Part shown: positions 25,301 to 34,300 of the stretch, one piece after another
How the letters are laid out: the number at the start of each line of letters is the position of its first letter
How positions within the stretch are numbered: position 1 is the first letter of the stretch
Assembly (NCBI GenBank): GCA_032622095.1
Contig: CP136061.1
Location: forward strand, 124,001 to 188,000
Direction: 5' to 3'
DNA length: 64,000 nucleotides
DNA from: Siphonodentalium dalli
Lineage: Eukaryota; Mollusca; Scaphopoda; Gadilida; Siphonodentaliidae
The notes under the pieces: generated by a model
What the model saw: only the letters and a program-made list of their open reading frames with translations
What the model was told of the DNA's origin: nothing
Database searches by the model: none
Translations under genes and position numbers: made by a program

Positions 25301-28300
25301 TAACCCCACCATTTCTTGACAGGTTGACCACATTTTAACAAATCTGAATCTGTCACTAAAGGATCCTCCATACTATATGTAAGCTAAATAGTCCAACCCC
25401 TCTTGAGAAGACATTTTAAGAATAACTATAGAGACATATAGTTATGTCCCTGGTCCCACCCTATTTAACCTGGTGACCCCATCTGAATATATTTGAATCC
25501 CAGACACCAAAGAACCCTTCATACTAATACTAAATATCAGTAAAATAGACCTGATGGTCCTTGTGAAGGAAGCATATTAAGATGGAAACTGTCCTTCGCT
25601 TGGCCCCTATTTGACCAGGTGACTCCATTTAAAAAAATCTAAATTGCAGTCAAACAAGAACATTCCATGCTAAATAAGCCAACTAGTTCTTGCAAACATA
25701 TTTTAAGAATTACTATGTGGTGAAATAGTTATGTCTCTGGCTCTGCCCTTATTTGACTTTGTGATCCCATTTTCACAAATCTGTCACCCACGGTAATTTC
25801 ATACCAAATATAAGCAAAATAGGCCATTTGATTCTTGCATAGAAGACATATCATGAATTACTATGGAGAGAAAGAGTAATGTAGCTGGCCTTGCACCTAC
25901 TTGACCAGGTGACCCTAATTAAACAAATCTGAATCACAATCACCAAAGAAGCCTCAATATTAAATATGAGCTAAATAGAGCTGGTGGTTCTTTCAAAGAA
26001 CACTTTTGCCAAATATGTTCTAGTGAAGTGGAAGTGGGTGTGTTAAATGTCCTGTTGAAAGATTTGAACAATACATGATAGATTGTTGTTGTAATTGGGA
26101 ATTAATGACTTCTAGCAGATCTCCAGGGAATGTTTATAAAAATGTCAGATTTCACTTGACATGTGTAGGCATATCCCGCATACAGTTAGAGCCAAAGTAA
26201 ATGTTTCTTATTAATGATTCACTGTCAAGAATTTGAGTAAATTTTATTTTTGGGACCAGGGTGGTAGAAGCAGTAAACTTTTTTTTGGAGTTATGTCCCT
26301 GGCCACGCCCACATTTGACCCAGTGACCTCATTTGAACAAATCTGAACCCCAGTCACCCAAGAATCCTTCATACCAAATATGAACCTATTTGGCCTGCTG
26401 GTATTTGAGAAGATGTTTAAAAGAATTACTATGGAGGGAAAGAGTTATGGCCCAGGCTTCGCAACTATTTGACCCAGTGACCTCATTTGAACAATTCTGA
26501 AGTGAGTCACCTAGGGAACATCCACACCAAATATGAACCCATTTGGCCTGCTGGTATTTGAGAAGAAGATGTTTAAAAGAATTACTATGGAGGGAAAGAG
26601 TTATGGCCCTGGCTTCGCAACTATTTGACCAAGTAACCTCATTTGAACAAATCTGAATGTGAGTCACCTAGGGAACATCCACACCAAATCTGAACCCATT
26701 TGGTCTTATGGTTCCAGAGGAGATGTTCAAAGAATTGTTGACGGACGGACGTATGGACGGCTCGACGGATGGACGGACGAGGAGTGATGACTATAGTTCC
26801 ACCGGAGACTTTGTCTCAGGTGAGCTAAAAACAAATATCTGTTCTGGATTCCACAAGATTTTCCAACTGTGAAAGTAGTAAATTATAATGCGAATAGGTC
26901 GGTAGACCTCATGTCCGCCTCTAAGTGTCGGCTTGATACGACCGTTGTTTGCGCATAAAAACCTGTCTTTAGTGCTAGTAAACATACATACCAAACTTAT
27001 TTCATTCAGTACACATTTACTAAAGTTATCATCCGGAAACCTCAAATTGGCAAAAATTCTAAGTAAAAAAGGGACATAACTCTGGTGAAAATTGGCGGGC
27101 AGAACCCGAATTCGAACTTGACCTGTGTTTTGCTGGGAGAAAGACACATACCAACTTTGGTTCAGATCAAATAATCCAAACTGGAGTTATCGGTCGGAAA
27201 CCAAAAATGTTAACAGACGGTCAAATTATAAGTTGAAAAAGGGCCGTAACTCATGTAAAAATAATTGGACGGAACCCATATTCGAACTTGTCCTGTATCT
27301 TTAGCTGGGAAACACACATACCAACTTTGGTTCAGATCAAATAATCCAAACTGGAGTTATTGGTCGGAAACCAAAAATGTTAACAGACGGTCAAATTCTA
27401 AGTCGAAAAGGGGGCATAACTCTGGTGAAAATTGGCGGACGGAACCAGAATTCTAACTTGACCTGTCTTTTCTGCTAGTAAACCCACATACCAATTTAAT
27501 TTAATTTGGTTCACTCTAACTAAAGTTATCATCCGGAAACCTCGGACGCACGGACGGACGGACGCACAGGCTGATTATAATAGTCGTCCGAACCCGTTGT
27601 GTCGGCGGACAAAAATATATTTTATCACAATGTTTACATAATTTCAAAAGAAAACAAACTCATTTAACATCGCAACTTTGTAACAGTTCGGGTCATCTCC
27701 GAGCGTAAAGAAACCCAGATCAAACAGAAGTTATTCCTAATTACATGGCATATTCTGTGCGTAATTGAACATGAATGTTAGATTATAATACATCATTATG
27801 ACCGTAAGATATTACTCTTTCCGATAAACATAGCATTTTGTATTGATTTCAATGATAAAGTTGATTAAAATTGATGAAAAATCACAAACTGGATCTGGGC
27901 TTAAAACCATTTCAGTGCCAAGTCCGATTTTTGTATCAACCCATATTTTCTTGATCATTTTTCAAATTTATTTTAGAGCTCTTTCCATCAAAGTATCACA
28001 TTATTATAATCAATAAATTTGAAAAATGATCAAGGAAATATGGGTTGATACAAAAATCGGACTTGGCACTGAAAGGGTTAAAAAGTCTACTATAGAAGAG
28101 TAAGGCAACCATACTTTGTCCTATACCAGTATCATGCCTAACGATTTCACCGGAAGGTTTATGTCAATGGAAACTTGGATTATTGCTCATTCAGACACGC
28201 AAATTAGTTTGTGGTACAAAAAAAAACAGTTTGTGGTACAAACCTGCTTTAAGATTTGTGACGTACGCTGATCGACCTGTCACTAAATTCCATGTGTGGA

Positions 28301-31300
28301 GTTTTCGATCTGTACCAACTGACATGGCTAACTTCCCACTTGGATGAACTGCCACACAACGAACAGCATTTCTGAAAATAGTTTCCAAAAAGGAAGAATA
28401 AAATTGGTTGACCATTTAATTTAATTTAGTTAATGACACTTGACCGGAAAACAATCTGGTCAAAAACTTGAATAAAATTTCTACAAAAATTAAATCTTGA
28501 TTTTTAGACCGACCCTGCAGTATCACAAAAACTGAACATATTGTAAGAATAACTGTCTAAATAACACATAAGCAAGAACAAATTATATAGATAATTTAAA
28601 ACACAGATGGGTTTGAAGGAAACGGCTGTTTTTTTGTTCTTAGAAGAAAAAGACTATTTGTTTGTGTTATCAGACTTTTCTACATTGAAATTCTTGAAAT
28701 AACATCACAGAACAACTAGGATACATTTCTGCAGCTTTTTATTGACTTTATCCAAGGATTTTTATGTGGGAAAATTTTTCATGCAGACAACATTCTCACT
28801 CTCCGCTGTTCGGTGTCATGAACAGAAATAATTAAGATTCTTGGGAACAAGAACATGCATTTTCTTTAAACTCGCGACACGTAAAGGGTTGTTGCATTGG
28901 AATAACATCTGGATAGAGTTAATTTTGTTGTTATCTAGCGCGGATCTGTGTCTTTGACTGCAGCAGTTCGAGGCCTTGATGAGTAATCAATAATCAGGAG
29001 ATAAATCCAAATCGGAGATGTGTGATGATCTAATTTTAAGGCATCTCATGAAGATACTCAATGCATGTGCTCGCACAAGGATCCAACTTTATAAGTCGAA
29101 CTGTCAAAATTGTGTTAAATAAAATGTAATCAACAGTATATAGTTCTCAAACGAGCCTATGGAAAGATTGTTTCCGCAAATTTTTTTCTAAATTCGACAT
29201 CGACTGTATTTTGAATCAGCATAGCTATACATGGGGGACCATATGGACAACCACTATTTGATTATGACCCGATAGAAATATTAGACATTCTTTGGGATCA
29301 AGCTCTTGGATCAAGTTTGAAAGGCTGATGACTACCCTAGATTGCTGGAACTTGCTGTTCAATAACTAAGGAATCTCAATTTCTCAACACAATGTTTGCA
29401 GTTCTCAATGATTGTCCCAGAATTCTACGTCGAAGTGTCAAAACTATATTTTTAAATCACATGTAACCAATATATTAAAATTTATATAGGTATCATAGTA
29501 TCGTACGTCTGTATCAAACGAGCTGTCGAACCTATATGGAAAGACTATTTCTGTAAATTTGTAATTAATTCAACATCAACTGTGTTTCAAATTCTACAAA
29601 GGACATTCGGCTTCATGACTGACAATTCACATTAGTATTAATGTGTCAAATTTGTGTGTCCTGCCAACTATATTACTTATTCTTCAACCTGTGAGAGCAG
29701 GGTGCTCCAAAGACAAAGGAATTTATATACAACAACAACGATGGCCATGTTTTTTAACAAAATATGAACAAATTTAATTGCTCCCATCTAGTGGTCACCC
29801 AGAAGTATTTAGTGACAATCAGATGAGGGATATGACCTGTGGGGTAGTCTCACCTGACGAATAATAGTGCATGCATGATTATTTAATTTCAGTCATAAAT
29901 ACAACCCTGCACTATTATTAGGCAGTGAGACATATAGTGAAATTGCCTGCACTATTATTAATTTCAGCCTCAAATACATGTACAGCCATGTACTATTATT
30001 CGGTCTGCACTATTATTCGGCAGGTGAGAGTATGGAGAAGGATTTAGACATGCAAAGACGCCAAAGAGTAAAATCCAGGATGGCTGCCAGCGGCCATGTT
30101 TTTCATAAAAACATTCAAATTTAATCGCTTGAATTTCAACAAATTTTGGAAAAAATTTATGGCTCCCATCTAGAGCGAATATCTGTATGAAGTTTGGTGA
30201 CAATCCGATGAGAGATGTGACCTGTAGGGTGTGCTTAATGGAATATTTGAAGGACAGCCAACCTATGGCAATAGCTCAAAATTTACTTTGTCAAAGTGAG
30301 CTAAAAACAGGGCCCTGATTTTTCTTCAGCATGGAACAATAAAGAACATTCCTTGTTAGTCTATCCAATTTAAACTAGAGGTGCCACGATTATAGATTTT
30401 GACAATCGATAATCGGGAGTCAATAATCGACTATAATCAATTAATCGTACCTAATACTATCAGTGGAAGTATTCTGTAATATGGCCTATTGGCTGGGTGC
30501 TGGTTAACTGCACTGTCGCTGGTTGTTTGAGGCATCGGCTGATGTCTTTTTTACGTTAATAAAGTGATTCATAAACCACTGTCAATGACCAATGAACACA
30601 ATGTATTCAATACCAGCACAATTCTCGGCGATGTTAAGGTTATAATATTTGTGAGTAAATTAGAACGAACGTAGCTATTAATTTCAGTGTTATGAATAGC
30701 CAAACATACAAACAATATAAAAGTAGGAATGCACGAAGGATGGCCGACGGTTCCTAAAAACTATTAAGTTTCGTCAAGCTTCGAGAGCGTGGATAACAAT
30801 CACAAATGTGTGCCCCCACCTGCAAATTGCAGGACTCCCGTGGCACCCCTAATTTAAAATGCTGGAAAATTTCTATGACTGTGGATTAATATTTCATGTA
30901 TTTTACCCTTTCATAATGGGAGCTGCGCTGGCACAACATTCAAGACCCTGTGCCAATGCATTCTCTTATATATGCGAGTCGACCATAGGTCACCTCGCAT
31001 ATATAAGAGAATGCATTGGCTTACAAATTTTTTATCATTTTTTATCAATTTTTCTTACATTCCTTAACAATTTTTTATCATTTTTTCTTTCATTCTTTAA
31101 CAATTTTTATCATGTTTTATAATTTTTTGTTACATTCTGTAACTAATTTTATCATTTTTCTTATATTCTTTAACAATTCTATCATTTTTTATATCATTTT
31201 TTCTCACATTCTTTAACAATTTTATCATAATTTTTTCTTACATTCTTTAAAGATATATTATGGACTTTTTGAAACTGATAAGTTAGCTTTGAGGTGCTAT

Positions 31301-34300
31301 GTCAACTGGAGGAATGTAGCATTTTAGTAACATTGCCGAAAATTTCAAGCAAATTGACCGTACCACTCCATAGAAATCATCGTCTGAACAACCCTCAATT
31401 GTAAATATTTATTTCTCAATTCGGGATGCAACTCTCTGCGATAAACTAATGAAAACGATTTCACCTTCGAGAATCACTGCAATTAATTAATAAATAAGAA
31501 TGACGATGTGTGTTGCCAATTTGTATATAATATTTGTAAAAATAACTAAATTTGAGCAAGAGTATTCTCCATTTCTATTTTATCACCATACTTTAGTGTT
31601 TCACATCACTTTAACAATTTTTATCATTATTTCTTACATTCTTTAACAATTTCTTTCATTTTTTCTTACATTTTTAACAGTTATAAAAAATAATATAAAA
31701 ATTGTAAGGCCAATGCATTCTTCTATATATGCGAGGCTACCTATGGTCGACTCGCATATATAAGAGAATGCACTGGCACAGGATTTTCACAAAATTTCAG
31801 GAAGCTCCCATCACGAAAGGGTTAATATCGACTTAATTTATCGGTTCTTCCAAAATTACGTAAACATAACTTGAAGGTTCAAATGATAAATTCAAGTAAT
31901 ACAAACTTGTGTCCTTTGAATGATCTCAGGCATTCCCATTTATTGGATTTCCAAATGCACACAGTTCCGTCATCACTACAGCTGAACATATGAGATCCTT
32001 CATAGAATGCGAGCCAGTTAACTGTGCCTGTAACATTACAATTCAATTCAAAATTTATTGCCAATATCTGGATTAAAACCAGGAATGTGACATAAATGTG
32101 GACACACCACAACATAAGTGAACAGGTTTAGAAATAACAATGTATCAGAAACAAAGAACATAAAAAAAAGAAACTTATTAAATGCTAATATAGACGGTCT
32201 AGAAATTTTTAGTTTCTTATTTCAAACATCAAATGGTCCATATGGGGTATATTAGATAATAAATGGTGATAAATTATATGTTTTTATTGCTACATGTGTA
32301 GGCAAGGAAATTAGGAAGAAAACAGGTAGTCCAAATCAATCAATCAACTCAATTAATTTTATTTTTGAACAAAGCAAAACCATTCGGCTCTTAGTTCCCA
32401 TATTACATAATGGAAATTGACATTTTAAACATCACAATCAGTACTTTTTTGTATAGTTCACAAGTCAATGTAAAGTCCATTTATTGCTCCACTATTTCCA
32501 TATTATGTATTATTTTGTTAGATATTTTTCTCTTTGTTTTCTTAGTTCTATCCTAAGTTTTTTCGAGTCATTAAGTTCTTTTCTTGAGCATTCACTGTTG
32601 AAATAAACTTAGTTATGTCCATCGATTTTAGTTTCTCCACTGTTAAACTGAGTTGCCTTTTTTATCATTATATCCTGTAACATAGTTCAGTGAGCTAAAT
32701 GAATTGACACCCCCCCTAATTAATTCAATAGTTTTTTCTCACTGTGCTAACACATCATTGATAATAAAAAATACAGCTACTTTTTCCCTTCTGTTCAGTT
32801 TCTTTATCCCCTTATTTGTAGAATATAAAATGCATAATTGAGGTGACTAATGGGTGAACTTCAACTGGGGAACTTCAACCTGATCCTTGGTCTGCCATAG
32901 CAGTTGAGGCTGCAGCAGAATGAAGTTCCCAGAGGATGATATTGGTGACGCTAGCCCCCAGTGTGGGCTAATGTTACTAAATTCACACTCTGGAGACCTC
33001 ATTCTGCAAATGACAGACACACTATATGCAGTCTTGATTACTATTAATGCATATCAAGTTCATTATAAGAATTAAAGCACTTCTCTGGGGGTATACATAC
33101 CTGTATAACAAATAAACCTGCTCAATAAAGTTGTTTCAATAAATTTAGTATCAAAATAGGCACCCTACATTTTGTCATCCTTTTATATAAATTACATGTA
33201 TTGAATAACGTAGTCCAAGTCTTCTTGTACTAAAACCAGCTAAGATATTGGTATGGCGATTTGCTGGTGTTTAGTCCAAGCCCGCCTGCATAGGCTTCTT
33301 ATAACACGACTTTAGCGTTAGTGACCCGCTCAAATAAAACCACAATTATATGAAATAAAATATCACAATTGCAACAATAAACGGATATTTTCCGCAGAAG
33401 ACTTGCTATTTGATCTGAAACCCACATCAGTTGTGATTTGAACGCGGTAATTTAATGTGAAAAGAGACATTTAACGCAATGTTTACATAATTTTAAAAGT
33501 ATGCGAACTCAGTTGAAAATATTCCGTAGATTTTCGATCAACCACGCACGATGAATTCTCCATTGTAATCGTAATTGTACGTGTCAATAAATAAATAAAT
33601 GCATAGATTAAGTAAATATTGAAGATATAAATGTAATACATTAAATTAATTGCGGGAATTACAACCATCTCACAGTTTAAAACAGTGTAAACACAACGAG
33701 CATTAGAATAATATGGGGGCCGCCATTTTGTTTGTATAGCCAGACCAAACTCCAGACTGTGCCGGAGTTCTTCCGTACGACTTCGGCTTTCGGTTAAAAC
33801 GTAAACAAAATATACAGCGATGTCACAAAATGCGATGTCGGTGACAATCAACCGGAATATTCTATGCGTAATTTAACATGAAAGTTAGATTATTATACAC
33901 CATTATGACCATAAGATGTCACTCTTTCCGATGTATATAGCATCATGTATTGATTTTTTAGGTAAATCAAGTAAAATACACCACAAATTCCCGCCACAGA
34001 TCCTGGGCGCAAGTCGTGTTATAAGAAGCCTATGCAGGCGGGCTTGGACTAAACACCAGCAAATCGCCATACCAATATCTTAGCTGGTTTTAGTACAAGA
34101 CTTGGACTATGAATAACGTTGGCGGATCATTCCCATTTATCAGTGATTAATTCAAGACGAATGAAGGATTTTAAAGATATGGGTGGCGTTGGTGGTGGGT
34201 ATGCTGTTAAAATATTCACCTCCTTCAAAAACCGCCATAAACAGAAAGAATAGTAAAATATAGACAAATCTTGTTCTTATACCAATCAGAAATATGGCAT

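Noticed and set aside
26386-27147. Open frames of 93 and 118 codons on the minus strand
   Set aside because: Both are explained by the tandem ~160-bp units of dispersed elements; the 93-codon frame even repeats itself.
33483-33851. 122-codon frame as a MULE transposase
   Set aside because: No transposase motif, far too short, and not preserved in the related 27.6-kb fragment.
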